Below the pieces are notes generated by a model. The model was not told the origin of the DNA. It saw only the letters and a program-made list of their open reading frames with translations, and searched no databases. A stretch of DNA of 64,000 nt from a bacterium UBP2_UBA5202 (GTDB lineage Bacteria; Edwardsbacteria; AC1; EtOH8), in assembly GCA_002412795.1 (NCBI GenBank), contig DHVS01000029.1:142053-206052 (forward strand). The letters are read 5' to 3'. Of this stretch, positions 18,693-26,448 are shown piece after piece. Position 1 is the first letter of the stretch. Each line of letters begins with the position of its first letter. The position numbers and the translations under genes are program-made.

Positions 18693-18720
18693 AAAGCCCC
18701 CGGTATGCAACGGGGGCTTT
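18693..18720 (-). terminator. Rho-independent terminator of the V/A-ATPase-GWxTD cluster
   Basis: On the minus strand the stem AAAGCCCCCG / CGGGGGCTTT with an 8-nt loop is followed by further T residues. It begins 22 bp after the stop of the second GWxTD gene. Confidence 0.88.
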
Positions 18721-18742
18721 AAATAAAGATCGGAATTTGGGT

Positions 18743-20161
18743 TTATTTCAGTTCTTCGTTATAGATCACATCGGGGCTGATATATTTGCTCCAACTGGGG
18801 TCGGTTCTTTCGTCCTTGGACTTGGAATACATCAATTGAAACCTGCCAAAACTTGATTTGTCCACAAAAACAAATTTATTCCCGTCATAATAACGCCAGA
18901 TCTCAACCGGGCGGAATTGCCCCTGCATGGTCTTGGTCTCAACCTCGTTGGGAAGGCCGTATTTGATATAAAGCCTCCCCCGGTCGGTCTGGCATCCCTT
19001 CATCCCCCCCCGGTTCAATTCACCAAATTTCAGATCGGCCGCTTTATAACGCCTGGCGTGTTCCAGCAGGGCTTCGTTCTCCGGGGTAGCTGGATCACTG
19101 TCGCGTGATTTCCAAAACCTCCTTAAAAATTCCTTTTTACCGTTTTCATCCAGTTTCTTCAGCTGTACAATGTCCCGGGAACTGGCGATATATTCGATTT
19201 CATAAAAATATTCCCCGCCCTCTTTCAGCAATGTCTGCAGTTCTTCGTCAAGCTTATCCCTGGCCCCGGCCGCTGCGGATAGTGGTATCCTGTTGATCTT
19301 TATTCCTGCCTGGGAGTAGGCCAATAATTTTCCGTTTCCGTCCTTTAACTGGGCTTTAAGGATGTACAAGCCTTCGGGGAAACTGTCCAGGCTGACTCCG
19401 CCGGTCTGAATGATCTGTCCGGTTCGTTCCGTAATCTCATTATTGGCGATGGTGTTTATCACCTGCTGTGTTGTGGAATTCAGGGATATTTGGACAAATC
19501 TGCTCCCGCCGGTCGTATCAGAGGCCGGCCGGTATACTTCAAAGTAATAATATAAATTCCCGTAGGCCCCGCCGAATTCCCGTGAAGGATGCGGTTTGAT
19601 CTGAAGCTTTCCTTTGGAAAAACGGTTTTTTAGCGAATCCAGATAAATGTCAGAAGCCACCTGGATCTGGCTGACTGCCAAAATCTCTGGATTTAGGAAA
19701 GGAACAATTATCTCTTTTTCCAAAGTTCCGATATTTCCCCCATTCATGTCGCTGACCATGAATTTAATCCTGTAGTCCCCGGGTTTTAGGTTGTTGACTA
19801 CCATCAGATCCGGGATTGCCAGGTCCCGGCGCTCAACCTCCTGAGCGGTTGGAACGTTAAGATTGGAAATCCAGTCTTCGTTGATAAAATACTTGCCGCT
19901 TGAATCCCGCAGTTGTATCACAGTCTTATAGCTGATAGTCCTCTGTCCGGCATTCTGCCTGACCACAAAATCCCTTACCGGCAGCGTCCAATAGATCTCC
20001 TGCCAGGTTTTCCCGCTGTCTCCTGCAAAAGCTGCTCCGTCTACCCAATATTTTATAGTGCCCTCTGAAGAAATCGGCCATGAATAGGCCGGCGAAACCA
20101 TGATTGCGATGCAAAAGAATCCCGCTAACAGTACTTTTTGTGTTTTCATTTGAATTCCCAT
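18743..20161 (-). CDS. GWxTD-domain secreted protein (second of pair)
   Basis: This 472-residue protein has a cleavable signal peptide (KVLLAGFFCIAIMVSPAYS near 9-27). A beta-rich middle region (about 100-290) precedes a C-terminal GWxTD-type domain, with LRRFWKSRDSDPATPENEAL near 340-360, then GCQTDRGRLYIKYGLPNEVE and EIWRYYDGNKFVFVD. The signature Trp is replaced by Cys (GCQTD). The domain occurs in outer-envelope proteins of Bacteroidota, Acidobacteriota and relatives and has no settled function. The start overlaps the upstream GWxTD gene by 16 bp, so the two are translationally coupled. A terminator follows directly. Confidence 0.85.
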   Translation of the reverse strand: MGIQMKTQKVLLAGFFCIAIMVSPAYSWPISSEGTIKYWVDGAAFAGDSGKTWQEIYWTLPVRDFVVRQNAGQRTISYKTVIQLRDSSGKYFINEDWISNLNVPTAQEVERRDLAIPDLMVVNNLKPGDYRIKFMVSDMNGGNIGTLEKEIIVPFLNPEILAVSQIQVASDIYLDSLKNRFSKGKLQIKPHPSREFGGAYGNLYYYFEVYRPASDTTGGSRFVQISLNSTTQQVINTIANNEITERTGQIIQTGGVSLDSFPEGLYILKAQLKDGNGKLLAYSQAGIKINRIPLSAAAGARDKLDEELQTLLKEGGEYFYEIEYIASSRDIVQLKKLDENGKKEFLRRFWKSRDSDPATPENEALLEHARRYKAADLKFGELNRGGMKGCQTDRGRLYIKYGLPNEVETKTMQGQFRPVEIWRYYDGNKFVFVDKSSFGRFQLMYSKSKDERTDPSWSKYISPDVIYNEELK

Positions 20162-21411
20162 TTTACCTTCTCCCTTTTTGGATAAATCAATTCATAATCG
20201 CCTATGCCCTTGCGGTCCATGAAAACATACCGCCGTCCGTCGGAGTAGTAGTACCATATCTCATAGGCCGGATATTCCAGGTCAAAAGGGTGTCTTTCTA
20301 TTTCGTCGGCCAGTCCGAAAAGGATATAGACCATGCCCATGTCGCTTTTCCAGCCGGGCTTGAATACCGATCCAAACTGTTCGTTGGCATGGTTCACCCG
20401 GTCATAGTAGGTATCGCGAAATTCATTGACAGAGGTGGTGGTGTCCGGGTCGCGCAGCTGCCAAAAACGCAGCAATAGGGTTTCCCTTAAGGCCGGAGAT
20501 GCCTTTCGCAGCGAGTCCAACTCCCGTCCCCTGGAGATGTACCCCAACTGGTCAACCTGCTCCCGGTAATCTTTGGCGGTTATGAACTTTGAATTGCGCA
20601 CATAAAGTGATTCGCCTGAGGTGATAGTTTGACCGAACTGCTGGACTTCAAGATTCAGGACATAACTGCCGGTCAAAAGGCTGTCAGACCGGATCGTCTT
20701 GTTAACGCCCGAGTTACCGGACGGACCCAGTATTTCCTTGAAAAACCAGGCGGGCGTGGCAGCGCCGAAACGGGTCAGACTGTAGTTGGTGTTGATGGAT
20801 TCAGGCCGGGTGGAATAAATTTGATAATATAGGCTGATGTCGCCGTTGCCGTCCCCGTACTGCCTTTTTGGCCAGGGGATCAATTTTTCATCCTGCCGTT
20901 TTTGGAACCGAATCCCGCTGATTGCCAGCCTGCCCGGCAAAATGTTCCGTATTTCAATCTTAATATCGGACTCGCCCTTTCGCTCCGAATTGTTGTCAGT
21001 GCAGATGATCAGAAATTTATATTTACCGGGGATGATCTTCAGGCTGAAAGTATCGCAGGCCAGATAGTTTCCCTTTTGCAGTTCCTGATATTTATCCACC
21101 GTCAGTTCCCTTTCCCAGGAATCTCCGGCCACCTGGCCGCCCCTGGAGTCCATGACGATCACAGAAAAAGTATAGGCAGCCTTGAATTGCTGGCCGTAAG
21201 CCACGAACTGGACCTGATCGTAGGGCAGGGAATATGAGATCTCCGCCCGTGTCCCTTCCGGTGTCTGGAACTGGGTAACCTGATAGTAAAACCTGACCGC
21301 CCCCTGGCTGAGGCCGAAACTCTGTCCGGGCTCCGAGGACCTTGTCCCCATGGCCCACAGAATCGAAGCGTTCAAGCCGATCAAAAGAATTAGGGTATTT
21401 ATGATTTTCAT
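20146..21411 (-). CDS. GWxTD-domain secreted protein (first of pair)
   Basis: This 421-residue protein starts with a short hydrophobic signal (NTLILLIGLNASILWAMG). Beta-rich repeats follow (about 30-260), then a C-terminal GWxTD-type domain: LLLRFWQLRDPDTTTSVNEF near 305-325, GWKSDMGMVYILFGLADEIE and YEIWYYYSDGRRYVFMDRKG. Here the motif is GWKSD, with Ser instead of Thr. It is a paralogue of the overlapping downstream gene; sequence similarity is clear in the C-terminal third and weaker elsewhere. Expected location is periplasm or outer envelope. Its position after V/A-ATPase subunit D suggests cotranscription, but the functional link is unknown. Confidence 0.84.
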   Translation of the reverse strand: MKIINTLILLIGLNASILWAMGTRSSEPGQSFGLSQGAVRFYYQVTQFQTPEGTRAEISYSLPYDQVQFVAYGQQFKAAYTFSVIVMDSRGGQVAGDSWERELTVDKYQELQKGNYLACDTFSLKIIPGKYKFLIICTDNNSERKGESDIKIEIRNILPGRLAISGIRFQKRQDEKLIPWPKRQYGDGNGDISLYYQIYSTRPESINTNYSLTRFGAATPAWFFKEILGPSGNSGVNKTIRSDSLLTGSYVLNLEVQQFGQTITSGESLYVRNSKFITAKDYREQVDQLGYISRGRELDSLRKASPALRETLLLRFWQLRDPDTTTSVNEFRDTYYDRVNHANEQFGSVFKPGWKSDMGMVYILFGLADEIERHPFDLEYPAYEIWYYYSDGRRYVFMDRKGIGDYELIYPKREKVKWEFK

Positions 21412-21454
21412 AACTATAAAGTTTATTATATAAATGGCTGGATATCAAGTCCAA

Positions 21455-22132
21455 TTAGTGTTTATTTTCAGACCTGACCTTTTGCCAGTAAAAGTACCCG
21501 CCCCCGGCGGCCAGCAATATTGCCGCCATCATAAGATACCAGGGGTTCAACTCCCGGCTGCGGGCTTCGATTTCCAAGCCTGTGGCAGTGACCTGCCCCA
21601 GCGGGCGGTTCCAGACCAGGCAACCGGACTGGACGGAATCAGAATTGTGGCTGACGATCTGCCCGGGCAGTGACAGTTTGTGCCTGAAACGATATGTATT
21701 CTGCTCGGCGGCCGGAGATTCAGGTTCAGGCTTGGAAGCTGATATGTTTTCCCGGTATTCGTAGTAAACCCAAATACCGGAACTGGTGGTCTTCCAGTAT
21801 AGCGAATCATTCCCATCGGAAAACAGCTCCACCTTTCCAGTTGTGTAATTCCAGGTCAGCTTTAAACTGCCGTCATCCAGTTCAGTTTTGGCGGAGCCGG
21901 TCATTTTTACTCCCGGCTTTTCCTGCAGGCCCCGGCCGGGGATCTGAAAAAGTTTTCCCGAACCGTCGGTCTTCTGGTAAAGCCCGGCCATCATCGGATC
22001 CATCACTATCTCAACCGTCCTGGCACCTCCGCCCCGGCGGTTGACCGCAGTCTGAACATCCACCGAAAAACAGCCGCAGCAGGCAATGACCGGGAGCAAC
22101 AGGGCCGGATAAAGTTTAAGGCGAAGCCTCAC
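21455..22132 (-). CDS. LppM-like lipoprotein/membrane-anchored protein
   Basis: The 225-residue protein begins MRLRLKLYPALLLPVIACCG CF, a short signal with Cys residues suitable as a lipoprotein site. A beta-rich domain follows (about 25-190), with RTVEIVMDPMMAGLY, LKLTWNYTTGKVELF and CLVWNRPLGQVTATGLEIEA. A C-terminal membrane helix (PWYLMMAAILLAAGGGYFYW) ends in a positive tail. The fold signature (membrane anchor after a strand reading VWNRP) resembles LppM/DUF3153 proteins; this is a moderate guess. The GTG start overlaps the atpD stop by 4 nt (GTGA), so it is translationally coupled to the ATPase subunit. Confidence 0.75.
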   Translation of the reverse strand: MRLRLKLYPALLLPVIACCGCFSVDVQTAVNRRGGGARTVEIVMDPMMAGLYQKTDGSGKLFQIPGRGLQEKPGVKMTGSAKTELDDGSLKLTWNYTTGKVELFSDGNDSLYWKTTSSGIWVYYEYRENISASKPEPESPAAEQNTYRFRHKLSLPGQIVSHNSDSVQSGCLVWNRPLGQVTATGLEIEARSRELNPWYLMMAAILLAAGGGYFYWQKVRSENKH

Positions 22133-22752
22133 TCTTCGCCTTTCTTCTTGATCATCTTAAGCCGAAAGATGTCCTCCCGCTCCCTTTGCTCCAGCACGCT
22201 TTTGATGTAGCTCATCTCCCGGTAGATCCTGGGTATCACCACCTGCTCCAGGGCGTTGACCCGGCGGGTGGTCTTTTTGATCTCGGAACCCAGGCGCTTC
22301 AGCCGGGTCTCGCTGCCGGCCACCACTATCAGCAGGTCTATCATCTGTTCAAAGGAATCAGCCGTCTTCAGCGAACGGTGGGTGGCCGCGGTGGGGCTGT
22401 AACCCCGGGTGAACTGGTCGCGCACCACACTGGCGGCCGAGACTTCGGGGATCTTGATGCCCCAGACGTTCTTTTCCGAGACGTTGAGCCGGATGTCCCG
22501 GCGGCCCGGCAGGGCCGAAGACTCCAAAGGCTGGCGGCCCTCGAAGGCCACCGCCATATTCAGCAATTCCACCGCCTGCTGGGAGGTCTGATTCAGCTGT
22601 TCCCGGGAGGCCAGGGAGTTCTTGACTACCACGAAGAAGTCCGTCACCAGGGCGTCCCGCTTCTTTTTAAGCAGGTCAACCCCCTGTCTGGCCAAGGACA
22701 CCTGGGCCTTGCGGCCCAGCAGGTTCATTCTGGTTGGTGATACGTTTTCCAT
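22129..22752 (-). CDS. atpD: V/A-type ATPase subunit D (central rotor stalk)
   Basis: The 207-residue protein begins MENVSPTRMNLLGRKAQVSL ARQGVDLLKKKRDAL, the hallmark N-terminal helix of subunit D, and ends with a long C-terminal helix (about 155-207). Subunit D with F forms the rotating shaft inside the A3B3 head. It lies 217 bp after a secreted-protein gene; that gap holds three hairpins. In canonical V/A operons D follows B directly, so the gene between B and D is an intrusion or lineage-specific addition. The family match is strong. Confidence 0.95.
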   Translation of the reverse strand: MENVSPTRMNLLGRKAQVSLARQGVDLLKKKRDALVTDFFVVVKNSLASREQLNQTSQQAVELLNMAVAFEGRQPLESSALPGRRDIRLNVSEKNVWGIKIPEVSAASVVRDQFTRGYSPTAATHRSLKTADSFEQMIDLLIVVAGSETRLKRLGSEIKKTTRRVNALEQVVIPRIYREMSYIKSVLEQREREDIFRLKMIKKKGEE

Positions 22753-22852
22753 TTATTGAATACTGTTAAATGATTAAGAACTTGGGATTTACAAATTCCA
22801 AGTTTTCTCCTTTAATGCGACGCCATGAATGACATCGCTATTAATCATCAAC

Positions 22853-22927
22853 CCCGATAAATCGGGCTACCCTGTCAGGCCTCGCCAGAGGCCTTGATGG
22901 ATTATAGCGATAGCCTTCAGGCTATCG
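22853..22927. repeat. Cluster of three perfect hairpins between atpD and the preceding gene
   Basis: Three stem-loops stand in a row: CCCGAT/ATCGGG (22853-22866), GGCCTC/GAGGCC (22878-22893) and CGATAGCC/GGCTATCG (22908-22927). None is followed by a T run on the minus strand, so ordinary termination is unlikely. A related mix (GCGATA...TATCGC, GGCTC TATG GAGCC) lies upstream of atpB at about 25362-25411. Confidence 0.65.
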
Positions 22928-22969
22928 TAAAAAAAGAACCTAAATAACCTTGGTTTGTAAAAAGTTTAG

Positions 22970-23848
22970 TTAGAACTTGAAACCGGTGAATTTCTCATAT
23001 TGGGCAGATACTTCCTGTCTTAGCTTCCGCCCGTAAACGCCGGTGGTATCGGCCGGTTTCTTGTTGGATCCCAGTTTTCTGAACAGGAAAGCGCTGTCGG
23101 CCGCGGCAAAGCTGTATTCCGGGTCGGCCCGGTATTCATAGAACAGATGTTTGCCAGATGGGATCTCGGCTTCCACGACATTTCCGTCCTTGTCCGGGCC
23201 GCTGCCGCCGATGATGCTGGCGGTGATCTTGATGTTGTGCTTGCCGGCCGGAAGTTTAAGCAGGTAGACAAAGTAGTGCGGCAGGTTGTTGTAATTCCTT
23301 TTGATCTCGCGGATGCTGTTAAAGACTGTCAGACTGGTGCTGTCCTTGAGAGGAACAAGGGCGGTGAATTTTCCGGCAGCATCCAAAGGTTTATTGTCTA
23401 ATTGAAAAGTGATGGGCACGCTGTAAACATCCATCAGCAAGAGCAGAGCTCCGCTGTCGCCTTCGACCGATACCGGTTTGGGCTGGACCTGAACCTTGCC
23501 GGAAAGCACCACCTGATAGGTGCCGTCCTGCATGTAGCCGATGTCCATGATCTGAAAGCCCGGCAGCAGCACCGCCTTGGCCTGGGACTCGATGTAATCC
23601 TCCTGCAGCACCGAGTTTTTGACAGTGGACTTGGATTCGACAGTGACCCCGGCCTGCTCGATGGCCTGGCGCTTGGCGTCCAGCACCGCCTCCTTGTAGT
23701 CCTGCTGGCGGGAGGTCTTCTTGCCGTTGTCAAAGCCCTTGATGGTGACGTCTAGCGTTTCGCTCATCGCTGTAGTACTGAGTAGTAAAGTAGTAAAGAT
23801 GCAAAGTGCCGCAAGCAAGCACCAATTATTTGATTTTTGGGAAAACAT
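22970..23848 (-). CDS. Secreted protein of unknown function inside the ATPase cluster
   Basis: This 292-residue protein has a signal peptide (WCLLAALCIFTTLLLSTTAM SE). An N-terminal domain of LPP20/FlgT-like pattern follows (about 30-125), with DYKEAVLDAKRQAIEQAGVT and the repeated strand YQVVLSGKVQVQPK. The C-terminal region (about 130-292) contains KLPAGKHNIKITA, reminiscent of PEGA-like surface domains, and YEYRADPEYSFAAADS. I do not recognise the full family. It sits between atpB (54 bp upstream) and atpD. Part of the signal peptide is encoded by a run of CTTTACTAC/AGTACTAC repeats, so the extreme N-terminus may be of recent origin. Confidence 0.72.
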   Translation of the reverse strand: MFSQKSNNWCLLAALCIFTTLLLSTTAMSETLDVTIKGFDNGKKTSRQQDYKEAVLDAKRQAIEQAGVTVESKSTVKNSVLQEDYIESQAKAVLLPGFQIMDIGYMQDGTYQVVLSGKVQVQPKPVSVEGDSGALLLLMDVYSVPITFQLDNKPLDAAGKFTALVPLKDSTSLTVFNSIREIKRNYNNLPHYFVYLLKLPAGKHNIKITASIIGGSGPDKDGNVVEAEIPSGKHLFYEYRADPEYSFAAADSAFLFRKLGSNKKPADTTGVYGRKLRQEVSAQYEKFTGFKF

Positions 23849-23902
23849 TGAACTGCCTCCTCCTTTAATACTTTCCTACGTTACTACTTTAGTTCTTGGT
23901 TG

Positions 23903-25315
23903 TCAGATCCCGGTCTTTCCGTGCATCTGTTCCATCACCTCGCCGTGGTAATACCTGTGGATGTGGTCCTTGCTGATCCGCTTCAGTTCCTTCACCGGCA
24001 GCAGGGACAGTAGTTTCCAGCCGGTATTCATGGTGTCCTCAATGCTGCGGTCGGCCTGGCCCTGGTTGATCATCTCCTTTTCAAAGCCCTCGGCGAACTT
24101 CAGGTATTTGCGGTCCACCTCGGTCAAAGCCTCCTCGCCGATGATGGCCACTAATTTGCGCAGGTCGCGGCCGGTGGCGTAGGCCGAATAAAGCTGGTTG
24201 GACCATTCCCGGTGGTCTTTTCGAGTGTGCCCTTCCCCGATGCCATTGTTCATCAACCGGGACAGCGAGGGCAGCGGATCGATGGGCGGGTAACAGCCGA
24301 TGCGGTGCAGCTGCCGGGAAAGCACCAGCTGGCCCTCGGTGATGTAGCCGGTCAGGTCGGCGATGGGGTGGGTGATATCGTCGTCGGGCATGGTCAGGAT
24401 CGGGATCTGGGTGATGGAGCCTTTGCGGCCGTGGATGCGGCCGGCCCTCTCGTAGATCTGGGCCAGGTCGGTGTACATGTAGCCGGGATAGCCGCGCCGT
24501 CCGGGGATCTCCTCGCGGGCGGTGCCCACTTCGCGCAGGGCCTCGCAGTAGTTGGTCATGTCGGTAAGAATGACCAGCACCTGCATGCCGTGGTCGTAGG
24601 CCAGGTGCTCGGCGCAGGTCAGGGCGCAGCGCGGGGTCAGGATCCGCTCGATGGTGGGGTCGTCGGCCTTGTTCATAAAGACCACGGTCTTGGCCAGGGC
24701 CCCGGATTTCTCGAATTCGGTGATGAAGTAAGTGGCCTCGCGCGAGGTGATGCCCATGGCGGCGAAGACCACCGCAAACTCCTCCTTTTCGCCCAGCACC
24801 CTGGCCTGCTTGACGATCTGGGCGGCGATCTCGTTGGCCGGCAGTCCGGCGCCGGAGAAGATGGGCAGCTTCTGGCCCCGCACCAAGGTGGCAAAGCCGT
24901 CGATGGTGGAGATGCCGGTCTGGATGAACTCCTCGGGCTTGGCCCGGGAGGTGGGATTCATGGGCTGCCCGATGATCTCCAGCCTCTTTTCCGGGATGAT
25001 GGGCGGCAGGCCGTCTATCGGCTCGCCCAGCCCGTTGAAGCGCCGGCCGATCATGTCGCGGGAGACGGGGATGCGGGCCACGTCCTCCTTAAGGCTGACC
25101 GAGCTCTTGGCCAGGTCCAGGCCCCGGGTCTCCTCGAACACCTGGATCACGGCGTATTTCTCCGAGACCTCTATGGTCTGTCCCCCCTTCTTGCTGCCGT
25201 CGGGAAGTTCTATCTCCACGATGGCGCCGTAGGACAGCCCCTTGGCGTTGTCCACGAACAGCAGCGGCCCGGAGATGTAGGAAATGCTTTGGTATTTTTT
25301 GGTGGTTAAGTCCAT
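23903..25315 (-). CDS. atpB: V/A-type ATPase subunit B (non-catalytic)
   Basis: The 470-residue protein has normal family length and opens MDLTTKKYQSISYISGPLLF. The degenerate nucleotide region FSGAGLPANEIAAQIVKQA lacks the P-loop, as expected for the regulatory B subunit. VFMNKADDPTIERILTPRCA, DMTNYCEALREVGTAREEIP and QLHRIGCYPPIDPLPSLSRL follow. B alternates with A in the A3B3 head. It is separated from atpA by 5.9 kb of DHH and accessory genes, an unusual arrangement. A TATAAT hexamer lies at 25346-25341 on the minus strand but lacks a good -35, so independent transcription after the island is possible but unproven. Confidence 0.96.
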   Translation of the reverse strand: MDLTTKKYQSISYISGPLLFVDNAKGLSYGAIVEIELPDGSKKGGQTIEVSEKYAVIQVFEETRGLDLAKSSVSLKEDVARIPVSRDMIGRRFNGLGEPIDGLPPIIPEKRLEIIGQPMNPTSRAKPEEFIQTGISTIDGFATLVRGQKLPIFSGAGLPANEIAAQIVKQARVLGEKEEFAVVFAAMGITSREATYFITEFEKSGALAKTVVFMNKADDPTIERILTPRCALTCAEHLAYDHGMQVLVILTDMTNYCEALREVGTAREEIPGRRGYPGYMYTDLAQIYERAGRIHGRKGSITQIPILTMPDDDITHPIADLTGYITEGQLVLSRQLHRIGCYPPIDPLPSLSRLMNNGIGEGHTRKDHREWSNQLYSAYATGRDLRKLVAIIGEEALTEVDRKYLKFAEGFEKEMINQGQADRSIEDTMNTGWKLLSLLPVKELKRISKDHIHRYYHGEVMEQMHGKTGI

Positions 25316-25446
25316 GTATGCCTCGTTGTTTGTATGTCGGATTATATTTATCTTTTTATCTGCGATACCGTAAACGATATCGCTATTGTTTCATCAAGGC
25401 TCTATGGAGCCTAACCGAACAGATTGCACCAGCTTTTCCAAGACTA

Positions 25447-25635
25447 TTTAAACTCTAACGGAGCCTGTTTAAACTCCAACGGGGCTTGTTTAAACTCTAA
25501 CTGGGCTTATTTAAGCTACAACGGAGCCTGTTTAAACTCCAACAGAGCCTGTTTAAACTCCAACGTGGCCTATTTAAACACCAACGAAGCCTGTTTAAGC
25601 TCCAACGGGGCTGGTTTAAACACTAACGAAGGTTA
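25447..25635. repeat. Nine-copy 21-bp tandem repeat array
   Basis: Nine uninterrupted 21-bp units (starts 25447, 25468, 25489, 25510, 25531, 25552, 25573, 25594, 25615) have the consensus TTTAAACTCCAACGGAGCCT G. A decayed tenth unit begins at 25636 (ATTAAGCTTTTGC). Differences concentrate in the triplet after AAC (GGA, GGG, TGG, AGA, GTG, GAA) while TTTAA and GCC/GGC stay fixed. Units are two helical turns long. The array fills most of the 338-bp gap between atpB and the helical protein gene, starting 18 bp beyond that gene's stop. A 70-codon frame through the + strand has only a TTG start and no ribosome site, so I do not call it a gene. Confidence 0.92.
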
Positions 25636-25653
25636 ATTAAGCTTTTGCAAGGC

Positions 25654-26385
25654 TTATCTGGCATAAAACACAAGCTTGGAAAGCTTTTTGTATGCGGGTG
25701 TGGCAGGCCCGGACATGCTTTTGACGTATTTCTTAACCTTAAGGCTGAGCGCCAAAGCCCCGGTGCCTTTGGCATAAAGCAGGTGGTCCCGGTTGGTACG
25801 GGCCTTGGTAAGGGCCAATGCCGTCTTGTTGACGGTTGCGCCCAAACCCGGCAGTTTGTCAAGATAGGCGTTAAGGGCGGCAACCTTTAAATCCGCCTCG
25901 TTGGGCTTGTAGGCCGGAATGGCGGCCAGCAGGGCCGTCAGTTCCTTGAAATTGCTGACCCGGTTGTCGTAGCTCATCTGCGAGGTGGACCTGGACTTGG
26001 CGGCCTGGGCCGGGTCCTCCGGTTTGATGGCGCTGCCGCCCCGGATCTTCTTTAATATGGTCTTGGCGTCCTTGATCTCGCGGTCGCTTCCGGCCACGGC
26101 CAGGGAGTTGATGACCCGGGTGGCCAATTTGCTCATTCCGTCAAAGGCTGTCTGGCGGGCGTTGACGGCTAATTTATAAGGGGCCTCGGCCGCAAACACG
26201 GCGGGCAGGATTTTCTCTAATTTGGTATTGATAAGCCTTAGGTTGGACAGTTTGATGTCGGCCACCGATGGGTTATAGGCGCTGCCTATGTCCTCCACGC
26301 TGTTGACAAGGGCGCCAAAGTTGGCAATGTTCTTGGCATGCCCGGACTCGGTGGTGGAAACCTTTTTGGGTGTAGCTTCTGCCAT
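25654..26385 (-). CDS. Small helical protein of unknown function next to tandem array
   Basis: This 243-residue protein is rich in Ala, Lys, Leu and Asn and predicted all-helical. Segments include FGALVNSVEDIGSAYNPSVA, KLSNLRLINTKLEKILPAVF, NARQTAFDGMSKLATRVINS, SYDNRVSNFKELTALLAAIP and TKARTNRDHLLYAKGTG. There is no signal peptide or enzyme motif. I recall similar unannotated proteins in Bacteroidota/Ignavibacteriota genomes, but cannot verify this here. A strong AGGAGGT site precedes the ATG, so it is well translated. Base composition is GC-rich like the host, unlike the AT-rich genes just upstream. The 21-bp array begins right after its stop. Confidence 0.72.
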   Translation of the reverse strand: MAEATPKKVSTTESGHAKNIANFGALVNSVEDIGSAYNPSVADIKLSNLRLINTKLEKILPAVFAAEAPYKLAVNARQTAFDGMSKLATRVINSLAVAGSDREIKDAKTILKKIRGGSAIKPEDPAQAAKSRSTSQMSYDNRVSNFKELTALLAAIPAYKPNEADLKVAALNAYLDKLPGLGATVNKTALALTKARTNRDHLLYAKGTGALALSLKVKKYVKSMSGPATPAYKKLSKLVFYAR

Positions 26386-26448
26386 GACGACCTCCTGTTA
26401 ATGTTAGTTGGTTAATTCATCTTATATGTGTGTGAAACTATTTTACTT

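Noticed and set aside
25424..25636. A 70-codon + strand gene over the 21-bp array
   Set aside because: TTG start, no ribosome site and sole + strand gene; kept only as a repeat, with the coding idea noted as a low-interest finding.
25424..25640. CRISPR array
   Set aside because: Units are contiguous 21-mers without spacers, and no cas gene is present.
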